In this document: one piece after another, positions 33,934 through 43,500 of the stretch
How the letters are laid out: each line of letters begins with the position of its first letter
How positions within the stretch are numbered: position 1 is the first letter of the stretch
NCBI GenBank assembly: GCA_965226285.1
Contig: CBDDCQ010000005.1
Coordinates: 682,001 to 746,000 of the forward strand
Length of the DNA stretch: 64,000 nucleotides
Direction of reading: 5' to 3'
Origin: CBDDCQ01 sp965226285
GTDB lineage: Bacteria > Bacteroidota > Bacteroidia > Flavobacteriales > Ichthyobacteriaceae
Translations under genes and position numbers: made by a program
The notes under the pieces: model-generated
Told to the model about the DNA's origin: nothing
What the model saw: only the letters and a program-made list of their open reading frames with translations
Databases searched by the model: none

Positions 33934-34063
33934 GTGGCATAACACGGTATATAAAAAATAGCAGTCAAGAGCTAAAATTCAAAGTTCGTTCTTTTCTGCT
34001 ATTTAAGTAAAAAGCCGAAAATTATAGTAAATCTACTCTACTACTTTTCATATACCCAAACCG
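33934..34063 (+). other. attC-like site of cassette g
   Basis: GTGGCATAAC, CGGTATATAAAAAATAGCAG ... CTACTACTTTTCATATACCC, AAACC-G|TT; nearly the same as the cassette e site. Confidence 0.7.
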
Positions 34064-34221
34064 TTCAACTTACAAGTGCACCATTATTTAATTTTGATTT
34101 TTTTCTACAAATTTATAAAATAATTGGAAAGGTCTTACATAATTTATTCCCTTTCTAGGTCTGTTGTTTATCTTGATTTGAATATTTTTCACTAAATGTT
34201 GCACTTACTAATTGAATTTAT
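34064..34221 (+). repeat. Terminal L site without recombinase, right end of the island
   Basis: AAGTGCACCAT (34074-34084, one change) and ATGTTGCACTT (34196-34206). The similarity to other L regions ends after ATTGAATTTA at ~34221, where core DNA begins. 34222-34318 shows only a -7-like TACCTTTG at 34291-34298. Confidence 0.72.
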
Positions 34222-34318
34222 AGGTTTTTTGTATAGATCTAAAAAAATCATATATAAACAATTCTATTAGTATATTGACAAATTAAAGTTTACCTTTGCA
34301 ATTGATATATTTCAATGT

Positions 34319-35500
34319 ATGCAAAACAGAGATATTTTATGTGTATCCTTTCCTACTTGGGAGGGCAATTATGCCAAAACCATAGTAGAAATAATGTCTG
34401 TAATATCGGAAAATAATAGGGTGTTATATGTAGATTATCAATATACATTTAAAGATGTTATTTTAGGGATTTTTAAAAACAATAAAGTACCTATAAAAAG
34501 GATTTTGGGTATGAGACCCAGACTTAGAAAAATAAAAACTAAATACGATAACGAAGTTTTTGTCCTTACTCCATTTCTAATTTTACCTAATAACTTTATA
34601 TCCAAAGGAATACTATATAATTTTTTCAATTGGTATAATGCTAAAATAGTAGCATATCATATTAAAAAAAGTATAAATAAATTACAATTTAAAAATATAA
34701 TTACTATTAATGCGTTTAATCCTATAATGGGAGTGCCCCTATATAAAATGTTATCACAAAAATTATTGTTGTATTACTGTTATGATGAAATCACTGCTGC
34801 TGATTGGATAAGTAAACATGGAGGATATTTAGAAGACATCTTTTTAACAAAAATAGATGCAGTAATCAATACCTCTAAAGGCTTACAACAAAAAAATGAA
34901 TCCAAAATAAAAAATTCATTTTTAGTAAAAAATGGAGTAGATTTTGATTTATTCCATAAGGGATATATAGCCCCTGAATTAAAAACAGGTAGAAAGAGAA
35001 TAGGATACATAGGTACTATAGATGATAGATTAGACTACCATTTACTAGAAGAAAGTATCAAAATCCTTACAGATTATGACTTCACATTTGTAGGTAGAGT
35101 AAATTATGAAACAGGAAAACAAAGGCTCCAAAAGTATGATAATGTAAAATTTTTGGGAGCAAAAAGCGTAAGTGCACTGCCCGAAATATTAAAAACCTTT
35201 CGATTAGGAATAATTCCTTTTTTAGACAATGAATTTACTAAGGGAATTTACCCTCTTAAAATCAATGAGTACTTAGCAGCAGGATTACCCGTAATCATGA
35301 CCAAATTTGGACAATTAGAAGAATTTGAAAATATTGCAACCGTAATAACCAACACAAAAAATACAGTACAAAAAATACAAAATGAAGTAGAAAATGATAC
35401 CAAGCAGAAAGCCTTAGAAAGAATAGAAATAGCCAAGAACAACTCTTGGCAAAATAGAGTCTCTAAAATTTATCATATTATATCAAAATTAGAAAAATAA
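34319..35500 (+). CDS. Glycosyltransferase (GT4/GT1-like)
   Basis: 393-residue GT-B type glycosyltransferase. The C-terminal donor domain shows KTGRKRIGYIGTIDDRLDYH, FTFVGRVNYETGKQRLQKYD, NVKFLGAKSVSALPEILKTF and the family hallmark YPLKINEYLAAGLPVIMTKF with a donor-binding Glu. Similar proteins build surface polysaccharides. Acceptor and donor are not known. It stands alone just right of the island. Confidence 0.85.
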   Translation: MQNRDILCVSFPTWEGNYAKTIVEIMSVISENNRVLYVDYQYTFKDVILGIFKNNKVPIKRILGMRPRLRKIKTKYDNEVFVLTPFLILPNNFISKGILYNFFNWYNAKIVAYHIKKSINKLQFKNIITINAFNPIMGVPLYKMLSQKLLLYYCYDEITAADWISKHGGYLEDIFLTKIDAVINTSKGLQQKNESKIKNSFLVKNGVDFDLFHKGYIAPELKTGRKRIGYIGTIDDRLDYHLLEESIKILTDYDFTFVGRVNYETGKQRLQKYDNVKFLGAKSVSALPEILKTFRLGIIPFLDNEFTKGIYPLKINEYLAAGLPVIMTKFGQLEEFENIATVITNTKNTVQKIQNEVENDTKQKALERIEIAKNNSWQNRVSKIYHIISKLEK

Positions 35501-35651
35501 TTCTTCAATATCCATTTCATTACCCAAATCATAAAAATATGTACTTGTATATTGTTAACCTAAAAAATATTAAAACAAAAAAGTATTTTTTAAAACTTAT
35601 AATATTATTGATTTTTAATATTCTACTCTTGCAATAGTATAATTTCGTATT

Positions 35652-35682
35652 TTTGCATATTTACCTAAATTTCGTACATTTG
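35652..35682 (+). promoter_or_regulatory. Strong Bacteroidota promoter for the mutL-mfd operon
   Basis: TTTG, 19-bp spacer, TACATTTG at 35675-35682, matching the TTTG-N19-TAnnTTTG consensus exactly. It lies three bases before the first ATG of the operon, so the transcript may be nearly leaderless. Confidence 0.7.
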
Positions 35683-35684
35683 CA

Positions 35685-36011
35685 ATGACTAATGAATTTA
35701 TAAAAATAATGCAAGCACCAAAATTACCTTCATTTATCAAGATAAACAAGAATAAAAAATTTGAGATGTTTCCTAGATATTACGATGAAAGAAAGGAGAG
35801 ATTAGAAAAATTGAAAGAAAAATATAAGCAAAGTGAAAAAGAAGATGTCTTGACCAAAGACAACTTGAAAAAAAGGTGGATAAGAAATAGAAAACTTACA
35901 GATAAAGCATCGTCTTATAGTACTATTAGATTGGTAGTGATTATGATGATATTGTTTGCAGTAGCTTATTATATACTCAATATGAATCTAGAAAAATTCA
36001 TTGGAGAATGA
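35685..36011 (+). CDS. Small membrane protein upstream of mutL
   Basis: 108 residues: a basic, helical N-terminal part (FPRYYDERKERLEKLKEKYK) and one C-terminal transmembrane helix (LVVIMMILFAVAYYILNM). Conserved before mutL in Flavobacteriia and sometimes mislabelled as riboflavin synthase. Function unknown. Overlaps mutL by four bases (ATGA). Confidence 0.75.
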   Translation: MTNEFIKIMQAPKLPSFIKINKNKKFEMFPRYYDERKERLEKLKEKYKQSEKEDVLTKDNLKKRWIRNRKLTDKASSYSTIRLVVIMMILFAVAYYILNMNLEKFIGE

Positions 36012-37867
36012 AAAATGTAGTACAGCTTTTGCCAGATCATATAGCCAATCAAATTGCAGCAGGAGAAGTGGTACAACGTCCTGCCTCTGTAGTAAAAGAA
36101 CTATTAGAAAACTCTGTAGACTCAGGTGCTACTTCTATAGATTTAGTTATTAATGATGGAGGAAAAACACTTATACAGGTAATAGATGATGGCATAGGAA
36201 TGAATGAAACTGATGCCAGATTATCATTTGAACGTCATGCAACCTCTAAAATACGAAAAGTAGAAGATTTATTTAACTTACATACCAAAGGTTTTAGAGG
36301 TGAAGCCTTAGCTTCTATAGCTGCTGTGGCACAAGTACAAATGAAAACTAAAACACAACAGCAAGAGTTGGGGACCCTTATTAAAACTAATGGAAGTGTA
36401 ATAGAAAAACAAGAGATGTGTAATACTTCTAAAGGAACATCTATATCAGTGAAAAATCTGTTTTTTAATATTCCTGCTCGAAGGAATTTTTTAAAATCAA
36501 ATCAAGTAGAAACCAGACATATTATAGACGAATTTCAGCGGGTGGTACTTACACATTGTGAGGTAAATTTTAGTTTGACTCACAATGATAATAAAGTATA
36601 TATATTGCCGGCATCAAACCTTAAACAGAGGATAGTGAACGTGCTTGGTAAAAAGATAAGTGAGAGATTAGTTGCCATAGAAGAACAAAATGATTTTATA
36701 GAATTAAAAGGGTATATAGGAAAACCCGATGCTGTGAAAAAAAATAGAAGTGAACAATTTTTATTTGTAAATGAGCGTTTTATCCGAAGTAATTATTTGA
36801 GCCACGCAATAAATAAATGTTATGAAAATTTAATACCAAAGGGCTATTATCCATCATTTTTTATCTATATAAAGATAGATACTGCACAAATAGATGTAAA
36901 TATACATCCCACAAAAACGGAAATTAAATTTCAGAATGAGTCTATTGTTTATACCACTATTAAATCTGTGATTAGACGTTGTTTAGGGACTCATAATATT
37001 ACAGGTACTATAGATTTTGAGATAAAACCCAATATGCAAGTACCCTATGATGTGCTTAAAAAGAAAGCTATAAATCCCAATATAAATGTATCTAGAGATT
37101 TTAATCCTTTTCATACTGATAAAGCAAATACACAAGGTGGGGGATATAAAAAAGATAGAATTAAAGATAATCAAAACTGGAAAGATTTATATGAGGGTTT
37201 AGAAAGTAGTACTTTTATAACTACTTCTGGGAAGTCTAAAAATAAGACTAATCCCAATGACACTATATTGGAAGAGCCTAAACAAGAGGTTGCTTTTGAA
37301 CAGGTAGAAACGATATCGCCATACCAAGTACACTCTAAGTATATTTTATTGCATAAGAAAGACGGTTTTTTATTTATTCATCAAAATAGGGCTTACCAAA
37401 GGATATTATATGATAGGTACAAAAAGAACCTCAATAATTCTCATATTATTGCTCAAAAATTATTGTTTCCCATTACTGTAGAACTCAATAAAAACGATGT
37501 ATCTATTTTAAAAGATATGCAAAATCAACTTGTTAAAATGGGGTTTGGAATTACTCAGTTTAAGGAAGATATTATAGTGATCGAAGCTGTACCCGATAGT
37601 ATAAAAGAGCATGAAATAGTCTGTATATTTGAGAATATAATAACTCAAATGAGGCAATTAGGTAAAGCAGATGATAATATTTTTGATGTAATGTGTAAGT
37701 CTATGGCCAAGGCTTTAGCTATTCCGTCAGGAGTTGTCCTCACTCCAAAAGAAATGAAAAACTTAATAGATGAACTTTTTGCTTGTAGGGATTATATGTA
37801 TTCTCCATTTGGGAAAAAGATATTTATACAGATGAATTTGGAACAGATAGATAAAGAATTAAAATAA
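36008..37867 (+). CDS. mutL: DNA mismatch repair protein MutL
   Basis: 619 residues. GHKL ATPase domain: ENSVDSGATSIDLVINDGG, DDGIGM, RHATSKI and GFRGEALASI. The linker (~340-430) is polar and low in complexity, followed by the C-terminal dimerisation domain. The metal-binding DQHAx2Ex4E endonuclease motif is not seen; the equivalent place reads HQNRAYQRILYDRY. So this MutL may not nick DNA itself, although a search is needed to confirm alignment. Confidence 0.95.
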   Translation: MKNVVQLLPDHIANQIAAGEVVQRPASVVKELLENSVDSGATSIDLVINDGGKTLIQVIDDGIGMNETDARLSFERHATSKIRKVEDLFNLHTKGFRGEALASIAAVAQVQMKTKTQQQELGTLIKTNGSVIEKQEMCNTSKGTSISVKNLFFNIPARRNFLKSNQVETRHIIDEFQRVVLTHCEVNFSLTHNDNKVYILPASNLKQRIVNVLGKKISERLVAIEEQNDFIELKGYIGKPDAVKKNRSEQFLFVNERFIRSNYLSHAINKCYENLIPKGYYPSFFIYIKIDTAQIDVNIHPTKTEIKFQNESIVYTTIKSVIRRCLGTHNITGTIDFEIKPNMQVPYDVLKKKAINPNINVSRDFNPFHTDKANTQGGGYKKDRIKDNQNWKDLYEGLESSTFITTSGKSKNKTNPNDTILEEPKQEVAFEQVETISPYQVHSKYILLHKKDGFLFIHQNRAYQRILYDRYKKNLNNSHIIAQKLLFPITVELNKNDVSILKDMQNQLVKMGFGITQFKEDIIVIEAVPDSIKEHEIVCIFENIITQMRQLGKADDNIFDVMCKSMAKALAIPSGVVLTPKEMKNLIDELFACRDYMYSPFGKKIFIQMNLEQIDKELK

Positions 37868-37870
37868 AAG

Positions 37871-38605
37871 ATGAATAATTTAAGATTAGGTAGTTTTAGG
37901 TTACTTCCACCGGTTATCAAAAACTTGATGATTATCAATGGTATATTCTTTTTGGCAACTAATACTTTAGACAGTTTGGGTATTGATATGGTGCATTATT
38001 TTGGATTGCATTTGCCTAATAGCCCTCTATTTAAACCTCATCAATTGGTTACTTACATTTTTATGCACAGCGATTTTATGCATATATTTATAAATATGTT
38101 TATGCTTTGGATGTTTGGGAAGACCCTTGAAGACATTTGGGGAGGAAAGCGTTTTCTGATATTCTACATAGCTACTGGCATGGGAGGTGGAATACTTTTT
38201 ATGCTATTCAAATATTTAGAATACCATAACTTATCTTCGGAATTACCTACTGAATCAATACAAGAGGTTTTAGGCAATGGAGCAAATGCTTTAGTAGATG
38301 GAAAGAATTATATAGATTACAATTTAGCAAAACTCAATCAAATACTTAATGTACCAACTATAGGAGCTTCAGGTGCTGTGTTCGGAATTCTTATGGCTTT
38401 TGGTATGACTTTTCCAAATCAATTAGTATATGTATATTTTTTTATTCCCATTAAGGTAAAGTATTTTGTAATTATAATAGGTTTATTTGAACTTTTTAGA
38501 GGGATTACTGGTACAGGAGGAAATGTAGCTAATTTTGCACATTTGGGAGGTATGATATTTGGTTTTATACTGATCAAATATTGGAGGAGTAAAAGAATAC
38601 TTTAG
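37871..38605 (+). CDS. Rhomboid family intramembrane serine protease (first)
   Basis: 244 residues, six or more hydrophobic segments. Catalytic Ser in GASGAVFGILMAF and His in NFAHLGGMIFG; HSDFMHIFINMFMLWMFG holds the conserved HxxxN region. Starts 3 bp after mutL. Cleaves substrates inside the membrane in its family; substrates unknown. Confidence 0.9.
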   Translation: MNNLRLGSFRLLPPVIKNLMIINGIFFLATNTLDSLGIDMVHYFGLHLPNSPLFKPHQLVTYIFMHSDFMHIFINMFMLWMFGKTLEDIWGGKRFLIFYIATGMGGGILFMLFKYLEYHNLSSELPTESIQEVLGNGANALVDGKNYIDYNLAKLNQILNVPTIGASGAVFGILMAFGMTFPNQLVYVYFFIPIKVKYFVIIIGLFELFRGITGTGGNVANFAHLGGMIFGFILIKYWRSKRIL

Positions 38606-38625
38606 TAGCATTTTACAGAAGATTA

Positions 38626-39486
38626 ATGAATTATCGAGACTTAATATATAGGTTTAAAACGGCAGAGATAAATCTCAAATTTATTTATATTAATATATTG
38701 GTATTTGTATTTGGTATTTTACTCGGTGTCTTTAGTCCCTTTTTTAACAAATATGGCTTCGTATTAGATAGTATATTAGCTCTTTCATCAGAGCATTTTA
38801 TATATAGACCATGGACTTTTTTAACTTATAGTTTCTATCATGTTAGTTTTTTGCATTTGATATTCAATATGTTGATACTGTATTCTATAGGCAGAATATT
38901 TATGCAGTATTTAGATGCAACGGTATTTGTAAAACTCTATATATTAGGAAGTATATCTGGAGGGATATTATTCTTGCTCTTATACAATAATTTGCAGGAT
39001 ATTTTAGCAGGGCATAGTTTACTTTTAGGGGCATCGGCTTCTATTATGGCTATAGTGATAGGTATAGCTACTTATGTTCCACACCTTTGCATAAATTTGG
39101 CTTTGATAGGAAATGTTAAATTATGGCAAGTTGCTTTAACTTTGGTAGTGATAGACGTAATAGCTATTCCCATAGGGAGTAATCAAGGAGGACATTTAGC
39201 CCATTTGGGAGGTGCTTTAATGGGATATATTTACATCAAGCAATTCAAAAAAGGTAGAGATATAGGTAAGTTTATAGATGTGATTATTTCAGTATGTGTC
39301 AATGGAGTGAAGTTTAAACCACAAAATAAAACAAAATTCAAAACTTATAAAAATTATACACCTCCTAGAGATGATTATGAGTATAATGAGAAAAAGATAG
39401 ATGAAATTTTAGAAAAGATATCCAAATCTGGGTATGATAGTTTAACCAAAGCAGAGAAAGATTTTCTATTTAATTCTAGTAAATAA
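38626..39486 (+). CDS. Rhomboid family protein (second)
   Basis: 286 residues. N-terminal rhomboid domain with HVSFLHLIFNMLILYSIG, Ser in LGASASIMAIV (GASA in place of the usual GASG) and His in GGHLAHLGGALMG, then a cytoplasmic tail with KIDEILEKISKSGYDSLTKA found in Bacteroidota rhomboids. The second of the tandem pair; probably active but with a non-canonical residue after the serine. Confidence 0.88.
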   Translation: MNYRDLIYRFKTAEINLKFIYINILVFVFGILLGVFSPFFNKYGFVLDSILALSSEHFIYRPWTFLTYSFYHVSFLHLIFNMLILYSIGRIFMQYLDATVFVKLYILGSISGGILFLLLYNNLQDILAGHSLLLGASASIMAIVIGIATYVPHLCINLALIGNVKLWQVALTLVVIDVIAIPIGSNQGGHLAHLGGALMGYIYIKQFKKGRDIGKFIDVIISVCVNGVKFKPQNKTKFKTYKNYTPPRDDYEYNEKKIDEILEKISKSGYDSLTKAEKDFLFNSSK

Positions 39487-39501
39487 AAAAAGCAAGTTAT
39501 T

Positions 39502-40530
39502 TTGACAAAGAAAACATTGTTTATTGATAAAATTATTTATCTAAAAAATTTATTCTTTGTGGTATGTCTTTTATTACTGTATTTGATTCCATTTTTACCT
39601 TATGATGTTTTACCATATTTGAGTATATTAGGATTGTTCTATCCTTTGCTCTTAGGCATCAATGCGTTATTTGTAGTTTATTGGATAGTAAAACTCAAAA
39701 AGAAAATGATACTCTCTTTAGTAGTTATATTTTTGGGTTATAGCCATATATCAGAGCTCATATCTTTTAACATATTTAAACCTAATCACAGCCAACAATC
39801 CATAAAGGTAATGACCTATAATGTGCGTTTATTTAATAGGTATAATTTGCTCAAAGATAAACATGGAATACAAAAAATAAATCACTTTATAAATAATCAA
39901 AAGTTAGATATACTTTGTATTCAGGAATTTTATGCTAAAAATTTTAAAGAAAACACGTTCAAATTTAAATACACACATCAGTCTCTTACAGGGAATAAAA
40001 GGGATTTTGGATTGGCTATATATACGGTTTATCCAATTATAAATAAAGGTATAATAAAATTTGAAAATAGTTACAACCAAGTTATATATGCTGATATGTT
40101 GATGAGAAAGGATACAGTTAGGGTATATAATTTTCATTTGGAATCTCTAAAAATAAATCCAAATGATTATACGGTAGAAAAGGGGAATCCAAAAAAAATA
40201 AAAAGTGTGTTTCATATTATAAATAATGGTTTTTCTAAGCATAAGATACAGGCAAATAAACTCAGAAAACACATTGATCAAAGTCCTTATAAAAATATAG
40301 TGTGTGGTGATATGAACAATACACCATTATCATATGAATACAGAATTATAAAAGGTGATATGGTAGATAGTTTTTCCGCTTCATCTTTTGGTATTACAAG
40401 TACATTTGCCTATTGGTATCCACTTAGAATAGATTTTATTTTTGCTGATAAGACATTTCGGATATTGGAACATATTGTCCCAAAGAAAAATTTATCTGAC
40501 CACTATCCTGTAATTATGACTTTTCAATAA
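39502..40530 (+). CDS. Endonuclease/exonuclease/phosphatase family membrane protein
   Basis: 342 residues. Two or three N-terminal transmembrane helices (residues ~15-90) followed by an EEP catalytic domain: KVMTYNVRLFNRYN, DILCIQEFY, VYNFHLES, VCGDMNNTPLSYEYR and the final SDHYPVIMTF with catalytic His. Start is TTG at 39502; no nearby ATG. Substrate unknown. Confidence 0.88.
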   Translation: MTKKTLFIDKIIYLKNLFFVVCLLLLYLIPFLPYDVLPYLSILGLFYPLLLGINALFVVYWIVKLKKKMILSLVVIFLGYSHISELISFNIFKPNHSQQSIKVMTYNVRLFNRYNLLKDKHGIQKINHFINNQKLDILCIQEFYAKNFKENTFKFKYTHQSLTGNKRDFGLAIYTVYPIINKGIIKFENSYNQVIYADMLMRKDTVRVYNFHLESLKINPNDYTVEKGNPKKIKSVFHIINNGFSKHKIQANKLRKHIDQSPYKNIVCGDMNNTPLSYEYRIIKGDMVDSFSASSFGITSTFAYWYPLRIDFIFADKTFRILEHIVPKKNLSDHYPVIMTFQ

Positions 40531-40538
40531 TAACTGTA

Positions 40539-43500
40539 ATGATGATAAATATAGAACAAATCAAACAGTTGTATGATAAATCAGATGTAGTAATCCAAGT
40601 TTCTCAGTCATTTGATGTAGGGCTACAAAAGTTGAATATCTCAGGAGCAGTAGGTTCTGTTCGTGCATTTTTGATATCGGCATTATTTTCATTAGTAAAT
40701 AAACCAATATCTATAATATTACCTACAAAAGAGGACGCTGCTTATTTATTAAATGAAATGGAAATACTTATCAAAGATGCTAAGGTTCTGTTTTTACCGT
40801 CTTCGTATAGAACCCCTGGGAGCATAGATAGGATAGATAACAATTACATATCAAAGAGAATAGAAGTACTTAATGTAGTAAATAGAAGTAAAAAGGATTA
40901 TATTATTGTATCGTATGCCGATGCTATATATGAGAAAGTAATTACTAAAAAACATCTTAATAAATCCAGTTTTTCTATAAGTGTTGGTAAAAATTATAGT
41001 ATAGAGAAAATTGTAGATATACTTACAAATTATGATTTTGATCATGTAAACTTTGTATCTGAGCCGGGAGAGTTTTCCGTGAGAGGTAGTATTTTAGATA
41101 TATTCTCTTATGGAAATGATACACCTTATAGAGTAGATTTTTTTGATGAAGAGGTAGAGAGTATAAGACTTTTTGATATAGAGAGTCAATGCTCCATTGA
41201 AAAGGTAGAGGAAATACACATAGTATCCGAGATAACTCATAAAGACAAGCAAATTGAACGGATACATTTACTTGAATATTTCAAAGAAAATACTTTGGTA
41301 TTCACTGTAGATTTAGCACAATCTATCAGTAGGATAGATGACAATTATAAGAAGATACCCAACGATTATAAATCTATTTTTTCTAATGCTACTGAATTTT
41401 ATGAACAGTTAAATAATTTTAAGATGTTAGAGTTTGGCAAGCCTTACCTAAATAGTCAAAAGACTTTTAAATTATCTTGTCAGCCTCAACCAGCATTTAA
41501 TAAAAAATATGATTTGCTTAATCAAGACTTTTACCAAAATAAAAATAAAGGATTTAAGAATATACTATTTTGTTCAGATCAAAAGCAAGTAAACCGGCTG
41601 AAAGATATATTGCAGAATATGCAACCTCTTACTTCTTTTGATACAGTTTTATTTCCATTACACGAGGGGTTTGTAGATATTCATCATAAATTGGTATGTT
41701 ATACAGACCATCAGATATTTGAACGCTATCAAAAATTTACTTTAAGAAATAACAGTACCAAAAAGCAGGCACTTACCTTAAAAGAAATCAACACCTTGAA
41801 AGTGGGAGATTATATAACACATATAGATCATGGTATAGGAAAATTTGTAGGTTTGCAAAAAGTAGAAATTAATGGCAAATTTCAGGAAGTTATCAAATTG
41901 ATATACAAAAACAATGATTTGTTATTTGTAGGCATTCATGCTTTACACAAAATATCCAAATACACGGTTAAAGAAGGAAGCCTAGTTAAAATAAGTAAAT
42001 TAGGATCCGCTTCTTGGAAGACCATCAAGAATAAGGCTAAAAAGAAGATAAAGGAAATAGCATTTGACTTGATAAAACTATATGCTAAAAGAAAAGAACA
42101 GAAAGGGTTTGAGTTTTCACCGGATACTTATTTGCAACATGAATTAGAGGCGTCATTTTTGTATGAAGAAACCCCAGACCAATTATCCACCTTGTCAGCA
42201 GTAAAAGAAGACATGGAAAATGAGCAACCTATGGATAGATTGGTATGTGGCGATGTAGGATTTGGTAAAACAGAAATAGCTATAAGAGCAGCTTTTAAGG
42301 CAGTAGTTGATAGCAAGCAAGTTGCCATATTAGTACCTACTACTATCTTAGCATATCAGCATTACCAAACATTTACTAAAAGACTTAAAGATTTACCTTG
42401 TAGAGTAGAATATATCAGTAGATTTAAAAGTGCTAAACAAAAGAAAGAGATATTAAAAGATTTACAGGAGGGTAAGATAGATATTATAATAGGAACTCAT
42501 CAGCTTACTAATGATAGTTTTAAATATAAGGATTTAGGACTGCTTATAGTAGATGAAGAACAAAAGTTTGGCGTAGGAATAAAAGATAAATTAAAGGTAC
42601 TAAAAAGTAATATAGATACTCTTACGTTTACGGCTACTCCTATACCTAGAACTTTACAATTTTCATTGATGGCAGCTAGAGATTTATCTATTATTAACAC
42701 TCCACCACCTAATAGACACCCAATAGAATCTAGTGTAATAACCTTTGATAAGGATATTATAAAAAATGCCATAGAACATGAGATGGCTAGAGGAGGACAA
42801 GTATTTTTCATCAACAATAGAATATCTAATATAAAGGAGATAGCAGATATGATAAAGAGACTCGTGCCTCTATCTAGAGTTAAGTTCGAACACGGACAGA
42901 TAAATGGTAATGAACTCGAAAAGACAACTTTAGATTTTATCAATGGAGAGTTTGATGTTTTAGTATCTACCACTATTATAGAAAATGGGTTAGATGTGCC
43001 TAATGCTAATACCATTTTTATAAATGATGCACAAAATTTTGGACTCTCTGATTTGCACCAAATGAGAGGTAGAGTAGGGCGATCGAATAAGAAGGCATTT
43101 TGTTATTTGATAACACCACCGTATTTTGCTATGACAGAGAATGCTAAAAAGAGGTTAAAAGCATTAGAAGAGTTTTCGGATTTGGGTTCGGGATTCAAAA
43201 TTGCTATGAAAGATTTAGAAATTAGAGGTGCAGGTGATTTACTTGGAGCCAAACAAAGTGGTTTTATATCCGATATAGGTTTTGATACCTACCAAAAGAT
43301 ATTAAATGAAGCTATAGAGGAACTCAAAGAAGAAGAATTTAAAGAACTATATAAAAATACGAAACAAGATAAACTCATAGAGTTCTCTAAAGATTGTAGT
43401 GTAGAGACAGACTTTGAAATACTTATCCCTCAAACTTATGTAGGTAGTGTTTCAGAGAGGTTAAACTTGTATAGTAGATTAAATCAAATTAAGAATGAGC

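Larger units (their letters stand above)
33289..34063 (+). mobile_element. Cassette g (deleted duplicate of cassette e)
   Basis: Near-identical to cassette e apart from a ~470-bp internal deletion between CTTGCTCA and GCTACGCAGC. Left edge GTTGTGCTAC pairs with its R''-like GTGGCATAAC at 8 of 10; that box pairs perfectly with the edge of cassette e. Confidence 0.7.
21589..34221 (+). mobile_element. Island of four tandem integron-like arrays, each with its own recombinase
   Basis: A repeated order is seen: L site, tyrosine recombinase gene, trailer with promoter and attI-like inverted repeat, then one or two cargo cassettes, then L again. Recombinase units lie at 21589-21920 (internally deleted), 24164-25302, 26542-27719 and 30839-32010. 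A solitary L site at 34064-34221 closes the island, and its last shared bases run into core DNA upstream of a glycosyltransferase gene. Cassettes a-g join at G|TT points and carry attC-like ends. The repeats are nearly identical, so duplication was recent. No transposase, phage or conjugation gene is present. This is integron-like by structure; the recombinase is Xer-like and appears to lack the extra IntI region. Confidence 0.85.

Noticed and set aside
24164..34221. Repeats in the island as a CRISPR array
   Set aside because: The repeated units are 130-1180 bp, irregularly spaced, and contain a recombinase gene. There are no short regular repeats with spacers and no cas genes.
21589..34221. 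Island as an insertion sequence, prophage or ICE
   Set aside because: No transposase, phage structural or conjugation gene is present. The only mobility gene is the repeated tyrosine recombinase, and edges follow the G|TT/attC-like pattern.
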